Notes under the pieces: generated by a model
What the model was told of the DNA's origin: nothing
Database searches by the model: none
Seen by the model: only the letters and a program-made list of their open reading frames with translations
Position numbers and translations under genes: made by a program
NCBI GenBank assembly: GCA_963781595.1
Contig: CAWAGG010000001.1
Coordinates: 744,001-808,000, forward strand
Length of the DNA stretch: 64,000 nucleotides
Origin: JBEDUK01 sp963781595
GTDB lineage: Bacteria; Actinomycetota; UBA4738
Reading direction: 5' to 3'
Part shown: positions 25,745 to 34,420 of the stretch, one piece after another
How positions within the stretch are numbered: the first letter of the stretch is position 1
Layout of the letters: each line of letters begins with the position of its first letter

Positions 25745-27643
25745 GCCGACCTCGAGGAACGCCTCGGCCACCCGCTCGTCGCCGATCACCGCGAGGAGGG
25801 CGCCCCACGTGTAGAACGGGTCGGCGTCCGGCGAGTCGCCGCCGTCGCCGGTCCGCTGATCGAGGTTCTCCCAGCAGCGGCGTTCGGCCCAGGCGCGTGC
25901 GAACATCCTCCACCCCTTGTCGGTCAACTCCTTCGCCTCGCGCTCGAAGCCGTACCGCAGGAGTCCCAGCCAGACGAGGTAGTTCATCGTCGGCCAGACG
26001 CGACCGCGCCAGTAGGTGTCGTCGGCCGCCGCGGGGTCGTCGAACGGCGTCCCCGCCACCGGATGATCGCCCCAGAATTCCCAGGGGTTCGTCAGGTGGT
26101 CCTTCACCAGGGATGCCGCCTGGTCCTCCGTCGCGATACCGGCGGCCATCGGATAGAACGACGACGGTCCCAGGCTGCGGACGAAGGCCCCGCTCCACAG
26201 GCGGTTCGCGAAGACCTTCCTGGACGGATCCCAGAGGTGCTCGCGCACGGACGCGGCGAGGGCCGCCGCGCGCTCGCGGAGCGCTCCGGCCTCCTCCGCC
26301 GGCCGGCCGAGCTCGTCGGCGATCCGCGCCAGCGTCTCGGCCTCCAGCACGAGCTGGCTGTTGAGCGCGACGTCCTCGCAGTCGAGCGTGTGCGCCGCGG
26401 GGTCGAACGTCGCCTCGTCGTACACGGCCGAGTTGTCCATCGCGGCCTCGTCGAGCGCCGCCTGCTTCGTGTGGACGAAGTGCCCGTCGCCGACCGGCGT
26501 CGAACCGGGCTCGAGGAGCCCGTTCCCGTTCCCGTCGCGCGTCTCGAACCAGCGCCAGAACGCGCGGCGCAGGACGGGATAGGCGCGCTCCAGGACCGGG
26601 CGATCGCCGGCGAGGCGGCGCACCAGCCAGGTCGCATGCGCACCGACCGGGAGCTGCGACCGGTCGACCCAGGCCGTGCGACCGCTCATCAGGCCGGCGA
26701 GCGTCCCGTCGTCGGCGGCGTTCGACAGCGCCGCGTCGAGGTTCGCGCCCGCGGTCTCAGCGTCGCCCACGTGGGCCGCGAGGATCGCCGCGTAGAACGC
26801 GTCCGAGAGCCAGACGAACCACCCGCCGAACCTCTCCGGCGCCCACGCGCGGGTCGCGACCGTGTACGGGCGCGCGTTCACCCCGTCCCAGATCGTGTTC
26901 CACGCCACGACGTCGCGAACCGCCTCGCGCCGGGGTGAGGGCTCCGCGGCGGCGCGGGCGGCTGCCGCATCCAGGGCAGCGTCCGCGTCGCTCAAGGCCC
27001 CCGTGAGTCCGCCGATCGCCGCGTCCACGTCGGCGTCGAGCTGCGCCCCGAAGACGAACCGCTGCTCGGTCGCGGCGAAGCGGAACTGCGCCCACCGGCC
27101 CTGGTCACGCCCGGGCGGGCGCGCGTAGTACCCGCCGCGTTCGAGCTCCTCCCGCGCCTCGAGACGGTCGTCGTAGAGGTGGGCGCCGACCGGCATCGCG
27201 ACGGTCGAGAACGCCCCGCGGACCCCCCCAGCCTCCATCGTCGCGATCGGCGGATCGACGTACCGTCGTGGTCCGTCGGGTACGCGGAGCCGAACCGTCC
27301 CATCACCCGCCGGGAAGCCGACCTCGACCAGCAGCCAGAACCGGAGCCCCCAACCGGTCAGGTGCAGCACGCGGATCGCGCCGACGAGCGTCCCCGGCGA
27401 GGGCTTCGCGTAGCGCAGGCGCAGGCGCGAGCCCGCGTGCGGGAGCTCCAGCTCGACGAAGGAGCCATCGGTCAGGTGCGGCCCGAGGCGCACGGACTCC
27501 TCGTAGGGGAAGTCGGTGTACGTGTTCGTCGCGCCCGCGAACGCGGAGAGCCGAACCGTGAGTCCCGACGGCAGGTGAACCATCGCGCCCGGGTCACGCG
27601 CGTCCCACGTGTTCCATGCGCGGTCGGGGCCGACCGGCGTCAT
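25721..27643 (-). CDS. GH63 / mannosylglycerate hydrolase-like glycosidase
   Basis: The 640-aa protein has an N-terminal beta-sandwich (about 1-200) and an (alpha/alpha)6-barrel. Landmarks include NTIWDGVNARPYTVATRAWAP, GGWFVWLSDAFYAA, ETRDGNGNGLLEPGS, YDEATFDPAAHTLDCEDVALNSQLVLE and DDTYWRGRVWPTMNYLVWLGL, the last being strongly typical of GH63 and MGH-like enzymes that remove glucose or mannose from short glycosides. There is no signal peptide, so the substrate is probably cytoplasmic. The ATG overlaps the upstream gene's stop (ATGA). It is the last gene of a four-gene operon with a permease and a cysteine hydrolase. Confidence 0.82.
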   Translation of the reverse strand: MTPVGPDRAWNTWDARDPGAMVHLPSGLTVRLSAFAGATNTYTDFPYEESVRLGPHLTDGSFVELELPHAGSRLRLRYAKPSPGTLVGAIRVLHLTGWGLRFWLLVEVGFPAGDGTVRLRVPDGPRRYVDPPIATMEAGGVRGAFSTVAMPVGAHLYDDRLEAREELERGGYYARPPGRDQGRWAQFRFAATEQRFVFGAQLDADVDAAIGGLTGALSDADAALDAAAARAAAEPSPRREAVRDVVAWNTIWDGVNARPYTVATRAWAPERFGGWFVWLSDAFYAAILAAHVGDAETAGANLDAALSNAADDGTLAGLMSGRTAWVDRSQLPVGAHATWLVRRLAGDRPVLERAYPVLRRAFWRWFETRDGNGNGLLEPGSTPVGDGHFVHTKQAALDEAAMDNSAVYDEATFDPAAHTLDCEDVALNSQLVLEAETLARIADELGRPAEEAGALRERAAALAASVREHLWDPSRKVFANRLWSGAFVRSLGPSSFYPMAAGIATEDQAASLVKDHLTNPWEFWGDHPVAGTPFDDPAAADDTYWRGRVWPTMNYLVWLGLLRYGFEREAKELTDKGWRMFARAWAERRCWENLDQRTGDGGDSPDADPFYTWGALLAVIGDERVAEAFLEVGSGRRRGA

Positions 27644-28212
27644 CGCACGCTGGCCGCGTCCAGCCGTTCGAGCTCCTCGGCCACGGTCGTGACCTCGATC
27701 TGTGGCGCGAACCCGCGCATCACCGTGAGCGCGCCCTCGTGCGCCTCGTCGGTCGCGCCCGCGCACGCGTCCGACACGACGCGCACGAACATCCCGGCGT
27801 CCGCCGCGGGCAGCGCCGTGGCGATCACGCAGCAATCGGTCGCCACGCCGCACAGGACGAGCGTTCGTGACGCGCCGGCCGCCTCGCGGAGCCGATCGCC
27901 CCATTTCGAGAACGTGGTCCGGTCGAGCGTCGCGGGATGGCGCGATGACCACGGTTCGGTCAGCTCCATGAGCGGCTCCGCCTCGGGGGCCGTGACCGCC
28001 TCCCACTGCCGGTAGTAGGGGACCCAGCTCCCGTCCCATCGGTCGGGGATCAGGAACCGCGTGAACGTCGTTCGATCCTCGCCGAACGCCGTCACCAGTT
28101 CGTCAATCTGCTTTACTATCGACGCGTAGCCTGGCGTCGCCCACGGGCTCGAGGGGTCGCCGAACAGCCGCTGCATGTCGATCACGACGAGGGCAGCCCC
28201 GATTCCCCCCAT
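27640..28212 (-). CDS. Isochorismatase-family cysteine hydrolase
   Basis: A 190-aa alpha/beta protein with the full catalytic triad: D12 in ALVVIDMQRLF, K103 in TTFSKWGDRL and C128 in VLCGVATDCCVIATAL. Members hydrolyse amides (nicotinamide, N-carbamoyl compounds, biuret) or isochorismate. Given the adjacent NCS1 permease, an amide or N-carbamoyl substrate derived from a nucleobase or hydantoin is the likelier guess. It starts two bases after the permease stop and overlaps the glycosidase start by four bases. Confidence 0.88.
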   Translation of the reverse strand: MGGIGAALVVIDMQRLFGDPSSPWATPGYASIVKQIDELVTAFGEDRTTFTRFLIPDRWDGSWVPYYRQWEAVTAPEAEPLMELTEPWSSRHPATLDRTTFSKWGDRLREAAGASRTLVLCGVATDCCVIATALPAADAGMFVRVVSDACAGATDEAHEGALTVMRGFAPQIEVTTVAEELERLDAASVR

Positions 28213-28213
28213 G

Positions 28214-29704
28214 TCACGTCGCGGTCGCCGGGGCGTTCGCAGCGCTCCGGCTCGTCCGCAAGACCGACGACAGGATCGCGTACAGGATCCCGGCGACGGC
28301 GAACGCGATCAGCAGGCCGATGCTGCTGGTCGCGATCGTGCCAGACTTCCCGCCCAGGCCGGGCAGCTCGAGGAGGTACCCGACCCACGTGAAGACGGCG
28401 GCGGTCGACGTCACCAGGCCGAGCCCGACGAACGCCGCCAGCAGGAACGACACGACGCCCGCGACGTTCCACGCGCCGTACCGACCCCGCGGGTCGTACA
28501 GCGCATCGACCTGATACCCGCCGCGCAGCCGGTACATCCACAGGTCCACGAGGAAGATCGCCGACCACGTCGCCAGCAGCACGCCCAACGTGATGAGGAA
28601 CCCTTGGAACGGACCGAAGAAGTCCGGAGAGAAGAACAGGATGTAGATGTTGCCGATGATCATGATCGTGCCGTCGATCGCGACCGACTGGTACCGAGGG
28701 ATCCGGACGCCCAGCGTCAGCAGGTTCAGCCCCGACGAGTAGATGTCGAGCACCGCGCCGGCGACCAGGCCGCCGACGCCCACGAGCATGTACGGCACGA
28801 CGAACCATGTGGGCACGTCCCTCACCAGGACGCCGATCGGGTTCGAGGAGGTCGCCAGATCCTCGTTCCCCGCCGCGATCAGCAGGCCGAACGTGATCAG
28901 GATGATCGGGCCGATGCTCGCGCCGAACGTCGTCCAGCCGACGACGGAACCGTTGGCGGCAGATCGTGGCAGGTAGCGGCTGTAGTCCGCCGCGGCGTTC
29001 ACCCACCCGATGCCCAGCCCGGCCATCACGATCGACATCCCGCCGATGAACTGAGCGAACGACGCCGACGAGAGGTTGGACACCTTCGTGAAGTCGATGT
29101 GGGACCACTCCAGGATCATGAAGACGACGGTCAGGACGCCGAACGCGTACGTGAACCACGTTGCGACCTTCACGATCGTCGCCTGGCCGAGGACCCCGAT
29201 CCCGATCGTCACCGCCGCGATGATCACGAACGCCACGGCGAGTGTCGGCTTGCCGGAGGGGAGCCCGAGGCGGTCGGCTGCGGCCGCGACCGAGAGCGTC
29301 GCGAGCGCCACCAGGATCGTCTCCCACCCGACGAGCGAGACGTAGCTCACGACCGTCGGGATCGCGTTCCCGCGCACGCCGAACGACGCCCGCGACAGGA
29401 TGAACGTCGGCGCACCCCCGACCTTCCCGGCCAGGCTGACGAACCCCACCAGGAGGAACGAGGCCACCGTCCCGATCACGGCAGCGAGGAACCCCTGCCA
29501 GACGTTCAGACCGTAGAACGTGACCAGGTATCCGCCGTACGCGATCCCGAGGATCGCGATGTTCGCGAAGCACCAGACCCAGAACATGTCGACCGGCTTG
29601 CCCTGCCGCTCGGCATCGGGGATCGGGTTGATGCCGTTCGTCTCGATGCTCCACGCGCGGTTGGTCTCTCCCCCGTCGCGCTGGCCGGTCACCTGAGCGG
29701 ACAT
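28214..29704 (-). CDS. NCS1-family permease (purine/pyrimidine/hydantoin/allantoin/thiamine type)
   Basis: This 496-aa protein has about 12 membrane helices. The N-terminal cytoplasmic segment with GINPIPDAERQGKP leads into VWCFANIAILGIAYGGYLV. The helix 3 region GGAPTFILSRASFGVRGN and the LGIGWVNAAADYSRYLP helix 6-8 region are classical NCS1 substrate and sodium site signatures. The C-terminal helices are complete, so it appears functional. Substrate preference cannot be read from sequence. It lies 77 bases downstream of the FAD oxidoreductase and two bases upstream of the isochorismatase-type hydrolase, all on one strand. Confidence 0.9.
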   Translation of the reverse strand: MSAQVTGQRDGGETNRAWSIETNGINPIPDAERQGKPVDMFWVWCFANIAILGIAYGGYLVTFYGLNVWQGFLAAVIGTVASFLLVGFVSLAGKVGGAPTFILSRASFGVRGNAIPTVVSYVSLVGWETILVALATLSVAAAADRLGLPSGKPTLAVAFVIIAAVTIGIGVLGQATIVKVATWFTYAFGVLTVVFMILEWSHIDFTKVSNLSSASFAQFIGGMSIVMAGLGIGWVNAAADYSRYLPRSAANGSVVGWTTFGASIGPIILITFGLLIAAGNEDLATSSNPIGVLVRDVPTWFVVPYMLVGVGGLVAGAVLDIYSSGLNLLTLGVRIPRYQSVAIDGTIMIIGNIYILFFSPDFFGPFQGFLITLGVLLATWSAIFLVDLWMYRLRGGYQVDALYDPRGRYGAWNVAGVVSFLLAAFVGLGLVTSTAAVFTWVGYLLELPGLGGKSGTIATSSIGLLIAFAVAGILYAILSSVLRTSRSAANAPATAT

Positions 29705-29781
29705 CGTCTTCGCCTCCTCGTCGGTGCGCCCCGAGGTCGATTATGCCCCGGCCCCGGGCGTGCGGGACCATCGCGAGAGCA

Positions 29782-31170
29782 TCAGTTGCCCTTGGTCGGA
29801 ACCAACCCCGCCGGTGCGAGGCGGACCAGCCGCGTCGTAACCGCGTCCGGCGCGCGGCCTTCGTCCTCCAGTCGTTCCTTCCGCACGATGGCCCGACGGA
29901 CGACGTGCCCGCCGACGAACCGTGCCGGCTCCGGCGGGAAGGCGCCGTGCTCGGGCAGGCCGACGAGGCCGCACCCGGACCACTCGTCGTCGCGCTCGAG
30001 GGCGAGTGACGCCAGGATACGGCCGCCCAGGTATGACGGCCCGACCCCGTTGCCGCTGTAGCCGACGCCGACCAGTGCGCGGGCGCGCCCCGGGAGCGGG
30101 CCGAAGAACGGCAGGCCGGTGCGCGACCGGTCGATCGGACCGGTCCACGACCGAACGACCGGCACGTCCGCGAGGGCCGGGTAGAGCCTGCGGAAGTGGC
30201 GTTCGACGACCCGCGAGCGCCGGCTCACGCCCTCGAACGCGTCACCGACCCGCGGGCCGAACGCGAGCGCCCCGCCGCCCTTGCCGAACGCGATCCGTCC
30301 GTCGTCCGTCGTGCGGTGGTAGTGGACCAGGAGGCGCGAGTCGGAGATCGCGAGCCCGTCCACCCACCCGATCTCCGCGAGCCGGTCCGGGATCGGCGGC
30401 GTCGCGACGATGTCGGAACCGACGACGAGGATCCGCCTCCGTACCTCCGGCGAGGCGACGGCCCATGCGTTCGTCGCCAGGACGATCCGCTCGGCCGCGA
30501 CGGCGCCGCCGATGGACTTCGCGGTCACGCCGTCGAACGACACGACCGCCGAGCGTTCGTAGATCCGCACACCGCGGGCCTGCGCGATCCGACGGAGGCC
30601 GCGCGCGAGCAGCGCGGGTTGGACCACGGCGCCGGAGGCTTCGAACACCCCCGCCAGGTGCTGGGCCGAGCCGGACCTCCGGGCGACGTCCTCGTCGGAC
30701 CACGCCTCGAAGGGATGCTCACCGACCGCGCCCAGCGCGTCGATCGTCGAACTCCACGCGCCGATCTGCGCCGGGTTCGTCGCCACCCATAGGTACCCGT
30801 CGCGGCGGTACCCAGCCTCGATGCCGTTCGCGTCGCAGAACCCGCCGATCGACGTCACCGAGTCAGCGGAGGCGCGGGCCAACCGCACGGCTTCGTCGGT
30901 CCCGCACAGCTTCCGCAGGGACGCGAACTTCGGCCACCACGACAGCACGAAGCCGCCGTTGCGTCCGCTGGCGCCGCCGCCGCAGACGTCGGCGTCGACC
31001 ACCACGACGTCCGCGGACGGCTCGAGCTCCGTGCAGCGCAGAGCGGTCCACAGGCCCGTGTAGCCACCACCGACGATGCAGATGTCGGCCGTCACGCGGC
31101 CCTCGAGCTTCGGCGCGTCCTCCTCGCCCGGCCGCGCGAGCGCCTCGTCGAGCCACAGGCTCCGCACCAT
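29782..31170 (-). CDS. FAD-dependent amine/amino-acid oxidoreductase (DadA/DAO family)
   Basis: The 462-aa protein has the dinucleotide-binding motif DICIVGGGYTGLWTALRC at about 30-47, the SGRNGGFVLSWW flavin-contact segment, and RIVLATNAWAVASPEVRR. Its C-terminal motif SRTGLPFFGPLPG plus ALVGVGYSGNGVGPSYLGGR closes the FAD site. This family oxidises secondary or primary amines (for example gamma-glutamylputrescine, sarcosine-like or D-amino acids). It is first in the operon with the NCS1 permease. Its start is 43 bases from the divergent pheA start, so the two promoters overlap or are shared. Confidence 0.88.
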   Translation of the reverse strand: MVRSLWLDEALARPGEEDAPKLEGRVTADICIVGGGYTGLWTALRCTELEPSADVVVVDADVCGGGASGRNGGFVLSWWPKFASLRKLCGTDEAVRLARASADSVTSIGGFCDANGIEAGYRRDGYLWVATNPAQIGAWSSTIDALGAVGEHPFEAWSDEDVARRSGSAQHLAGVFEASGAVVQPALLARGLRRIAQARGVRIYERSAVVSFDGVTAKSIGGAVAAERIVLATNAWAVASPEVRRRILVVGSDIVATPPIPDRLAEIGWVDGLAISDSRLLVHYHRTTDDGRIAFGKGGGALAFGPRVGDAFEGVSRRSRVVERHFRRLYPALADVPVVRSWTGPIDRSRTGLPFFGPLPGRARALVGVGYSGNGVGPSYLGGRILASLALERDDEWSGCGLVGLPEHGAFPPEPARFVGGHVVRRAIVRKERLEDEGRAPDAVTTRLVRLAPAGLVPTKGN

Positions 31171-31213
31171 CGCCCGGACGATACTCGACGCCGGGGCCTA
31201 GCCTGTACCGACC

Positions 31214-32068
31214 GTGACCGTGCGCGTCGGCTATCAAGGCGAACCCGGGGCCTTCTCCGAGGAGGCCGTCATCACGCTGTTCCCCGACGCCGAACCGATC
31301 CCCCGCCGGACGTTCCGAGACGTCTTCGACGGCGTCGAACACGAGGGCATCGCGTACGGCGTGGTCCCGCTGGAGAACTCGCAGGGCGGGTCGATCACCG
31401 AGACGTACGACCTGCTGATGCGCGAGGCCGTCACGGTCGTCGGCGAGGTCGTCGTGGCCGTCGACCAGACGCTCCTCGGCGTCCCGGGTGCGACGCTCGA
31501 GGGCATCCGCCGGGTCTGGTCGCACCCGCAGGCGCTCGCGCAGTGCGAGGGGTTCCTGTCGGAGCTCGGGGCCGAGATCGTCCCGATGTACGACACCGCG
31601 GGCGCGGCGAGGCGCGTCGCGCAGGAGGGACGCGCCGATCAGGCGGCCGTGGCGGCCGAGCGCGCGGCGCACGTCTACGGCCTCGAGGTCCTGGCTCGCC
31701 GTATCCAGACGCACCGGGACAACCGGACGCGCTTCGCCGTGATCGCGAGCACCGGGCCGGGCGGCGAGCCGCCTGCGCCGCTGGGCCGGCCCGACAAGAC
31801 GACGATCGTGTTCGGCGTCCGCCACGTTCCCGGCGCCCTGGTGCGCGCGCTCTCGGCGTTCGCGTTCCGCGGGCTGAACCTGGCGAAGATCGAATCCCGT
31901 CCGCTCGGCGACCGGCCCTGGGAGTACCGCTTCTACGTCGACGTGGACGCGGGCACCGGCGACGAGCGGCTCGTCGACGCGCTCGACGAGCTCGAGCGCG
32001 AGGGCCGCGCCCTGCAGGTCCTCGGCTCGTATCCGCGGTGGCGAGGGCCGGGGCCGTCGGACGACTAG
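31214..32068 (+). CDS. pheA: Prephenate dehydratase
   Basis: A 284-aa monofunctional enzyme converting prephenate to phenylpyruvate in phenylalanine synthesis. The catalytic lobe shows VGYQGEPGAFSEEA, GVVPLENSQGGSI and the NRTRFAVI segment (TRF at 172-174, the essential Thr-Arg-Phe). The C-terminal ACT domain (about 195-275) carries GALVRALSAFAFRGLNLAKIESRP (GALV and ESRP being the Phe-binding motifs), so feedback inhibition by phenylalanine is expected. It starts at a GTG; no strong ribosome-binding site is visible, and the transcript may be nearly leaderless. Confidence 0.95.
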   Translation: MTVRVGYQGEPGAFSEEAVITLFPDAEPIPRRTFRDVFDGVEHEGIAYGVVPLENSQGGSITETYDLLMREAVTVVGEVVVAVDQTLLGVPGATLEGIRRVWSHPQALAQCEGFLSELGAEIVPMYDTAGAARRVAQEGRADQAAVAAERAAHVYGLEVLARRIQTHRDNRTRFAVIASTGPGGEPPAPLGRPDKTTIVFGVRHVPGALVRALSAFAFRGLNLAKIESRPLGDRPWEYRFYVDVDAGTGDERLVDALDELEREGRALQVLGSYPRWRGPGPSDD

Positions 32069-32128
32069 ACTCGGGCGCTCCGCAGGAGTCGACCCGCTGC
32101 TCGAACGACACGAGAGGAGCCGCCACCC

Positions 32129-32653
32129 ATGCCGCACGTCCGCCGCGCCAGGTTCGTCACGACCGAGGGAGCGTTCGTCGTGGAGCTGATGCCCGATCAC
32201 GCGCCGAAGACCGTCGAGAATTTCGTCGGCCTCGCGACGGGCGAGAAGGAGTGGACCGACCCGCGGACGGGGAAGCGCAGCTCCGAACCACTGTTCAACG
32301 GCACGGTCTTCCACCGGGTGATCGGGGGCTTCATGATCCAGGGAGGCGACCCTCTCGGCACGGGCAGGGGCGGGCCGGGCTACTCGTTCGCCGACGAGAC
32401 GCCGGATGACGGACCTGCGTTCGACCGCCCGGGCCTGCTCGCGATGGCGAACTCCGGGCCGAACACGAACGGCTCGCAGTTCTTCGTCACGGTCGCGCCG
32501 ACCCAGTGGTTGACCGGCAAGCACACGATCTTCGGCGAGGTCGTCGAGGGCTACGACGTGGTGGAGGCGATCTCCAAGGCTCCGACCGGCCGAGGCGACC
32601 GTCCCCACAAGGACGTCGTCCTCGAGCGGATCGAGTTCGAACCCGAGGGTTGA
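32129..32653 (+). CDS. Cyclophilin-type peptidyl-prolyl cis-trans isomerase
   Basis: A 174-aa single-domain cytoplasmic cyclophilin. It contains FHRVIGGFMIQGGDP, GTGRGGPGYSFADE, LAMANSGPNTNGSQFFVTV and W-LTGKHTIFGEVVEGYDVV, covering the conserved active-site Arg, Phe, Met, Gln and Trp positions. It catalyses proline isomerisation during protein folding. AGAGGAG precedes the ATG. The stop overlaps the TTG start of the acetyltransferase downstream (TTGA). Confidence 0.95.
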   Translation: MPHVRRARFVTTEGAFVVELMPDHAPKTVENFVGLATGEKEWTDPRTGKRSSEPLFNGTVFHRVIGGFMIQGGDPLGTGRGGPGYSFADETPDDGPAFDRPGLLAMANSGPNTNGSQFFVTVAPTQWLTGKHTIFGEVVEGYDVVEAISKAPTGRGDRPHKDVVLERIEFEPEG

Positions 32654-33690
32654 ACCGGCCCGCGCCGCCCGAGGTCTCGCGACCCGACGGCTACTCGGTG
32701 CGCGCCGCCACACGAGAGGACTTCGATCGCGTGCTGGCGTTGATCCGTGCCGCGGATACCGCCGACTGGGGCGAGCCCGACTTCACCGAGGAGGGGCTCC
32801 GGTACGAATGGGGCATCCGCGACCTCGATCTGTCGACCGACACGTGGCTGATCGAACGCGACCGCGCCGGCGACCCGAACCGCGAGGCGTGCGGCTACGG
32901 CTGGCTCATGGGACGGATGGAGCACCGGCAGCTCCACGGCTGGATCGTCGTGCACCCCGCGCATCGCGGACGGGGGATCGAGGAGTGGCTCCTGGACCTC
33001 GCGGAGCGGCGCGCCGACGAGCACGCGACGCTCGCCCGTGCCGGTGCGACGGTCCTCCTCCACCAGGGCGCGGTCGAGCCCGATCGCGCCGTGAAGGCGC
33101 TGCTCGCATCGAGGGGGTACGGACATGTCCGTATCTCCTGGCAGATGCGGACGTCCCTCGAGCCGCCGCTGGCGACACCCGTCACCCCGGACGGGGTCGA
33201 GGTCCGGACCTTCGACCCGGAACGTGACGCGCGAGCCGTGCACGCGGTCACCGAGTCGGCGTTCGCCGACCACTGGGGCTGGGTGCCGAGGCCCTTCGAC
33301 GAATGGGCCGAACTCAACCTCGTCCCGCCGTACTTCGACCCTGCCCTCTGGTTCGTGGTCGTCGCGAACGACCAGGTGGTGGGCGCCTCCGTCGGCGGGA
33401 TCGATGAAGGGGTCGGTTGGGTCCACACGCTCGGCGTGCTGGCGGGATGGCGCGGGCGAGGGATCGGCGAGTGCTTGCTGCGATCGAGCTTCGCGGCGTT
33501 CGCGGGACACGGGGTCACCGAGGCCGCGCTGGACGTCGACGCCGAGAACGCGACGGGGGCGGTCGCGCTCTACGAGCGGGTCGGGATGCGGGTCTTCCGC
33601 CGCTACGACACGTTCGAGCGACGGCTGGTCGGCTCGGGCGAGGTCGAGGTCGAGGCCGAGGTCGATTTCGAGGCCAACACCACCCCATAG
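32650..33690 (+). CDS. Tandem-GNAT acetyltransferase (MshD-like architecture)
   Basis: This 346-aa protein has two GNAT folds. The N-terminal one includes IVVHPAHRGRGIEEWLLDLA; the C-terminal one includes LGVLAGWRGRGIGECLLR and LDVDAENATGAVALYERVGM, the acetyl-CoA pyrophosphate-binding Q/RxxGxG/A signature being best kept in the second. The two-domain layout is that of mycothiol synthase, but specificity is not proven. TTG at 32650 overlaps the cyclophilin stop; GTG at 32698 is a shorter option. Its acidic tail is made of GAGGTC-type repeats and overlaps the convergent methyltransferase gene by 88 bases. Confidence 0.85.
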   Translation: MNRPAPPEVSRPDGYSVRAATREDFDRVLALIRAADTADWGEPDFTEEGLRYEWGIRDLDLSTDTWLIERDRAGDPNREACGYGWLMGRMEHRQLHGWIVVHPAHRGRGIEEWLLDLAERRADEHATLARAGATVLLHQGAVEPDRAVKALLASRGYGHVRISWQMRTSLEPPLATPVTPDGVEVRTFDPERDARAVHAVTESAFADHWGWVPRPFDEWAELNLVPPYFDPALWFVVVANDQVVGASVGGIDEGVGWVHTLGVLAGWRGRGIGECLLRSSFAAFAGHGVTEAALDVDAENATGAVALYERVGMRVFRRYDTFERRLVGSGEVEVEAEVDFEANTTP

Positions 33691-34409
33691 CCGAGCACGC
33701 CGCGATAGCCCTCGAGGTACGCGGCGCGGTGCGTTCGAACCGCCTCGTGCATCGCGAGCGCGTCGGGGTCGTCGGGATGCTCGCCGGCATACTCCGCGAG
33801 CGTGAGCCAGGAGGACTCGTACGCGTCCCATTCGTCCTGATCGCTCTCCGTGACGTGCAGCACCTCGAGGCCAGCGCGCACGAACCGGAGCCGGAGGCCC
33901 GCCGAACGGTCCGGGAAATCGTTCGGTCGTGCGTCCAGCGCCGCTCGCGCCTCGCGTGTCGAGGGACGCGCCCAGAACAGATCCCCGACGAGCATCACCC
34001 CGCCGGGTCGGAGTGCCTCGCCCAGTGCGTGCAAGGTGGGGTCGAGCCCGCCGAACGCGTGCGTCGATCCCAGGCACATGGCCGCGTCGTACGCGCCGGA
34101 TGGAGGATCGAAGGCGTCGATCGTCATCTCGTGTGGGGCGATCCGGTCGTCGACATCGCGCGCAGCGGCGCGTTCGCGCAGGGACGCGATCGCCCATGGT
34201 GACGGGTCGACGGCATCGGCCACCGCGTCGGGGAACCGTTCCAGGACCCGAACGATCCACTCGCCTGGGCCGCACCCGACGTCCAGGATCCGGGAGCGCG
34301 GCCCGAGGGTGAGGCGGGCGATCAGGTCACCGACGTGATCGTCCGAGAGCGGTCCGGCGATCGGGTGTTCGCGGTGCGCGATGGCCGAAAGACGCTCACG
34401 ATCGGCCAC
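33603..34409 (-). CDS. Class I SAM-dependent methyltransferase
   Basis: The 268-aa protein has motif I ILDVGCGPGEWIVRVLERF, an acidic strand end AVDPSPWAI, and YDAAMCLGSTHAFGG before the ALGEALRPGGVMLVGDLFW motif III region. This family methylates small molecules or proteins; the substrate is unknown. The C-terminal tail (STSASTSTSPEPTSRRSNVS) is low complexity and lies in the 88-base tail-to-tail overlap with the acetyltransferase, so part of it may be dispensable. It starts 11 bases after the nitrilase-type gene on the same strand. Confidence 0.88.
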   Translation of the reverse strand: MADRERLSAIAHREHPIAGPLSDDHVGDLIARLTLGPRSRILDVGCGPGEWIVRVLERFPDAVADAVDPSPWAIASLRERAAARDVDDRIAPHEMTIDAFDPPSGAYDAAMCLGSTHAFGGLDPTLHALGEALRPGGVMLVGDLFWARPSTREARAALDARPNDFPDRSAGLRLRFVRAGLEVLHVTESDQDEWDAYESSWLTLAEYAGEHPDDPDALAMHEAVRTHRAAYLEGYRGVLGYGVVLASKSTSASTSTSPEPTSRRSNVS

Positions 34410-34420
34410 CGAGCCGTGTC

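Noticed and set aside
28175..30061. A 628-codon forward frame opposite the NCS1 permease
   Set aside because: Its translation is Arg/Asp/Pro-rich with no membrane or fold pattern. The reverse strand encodes a clear 12-helix permease.
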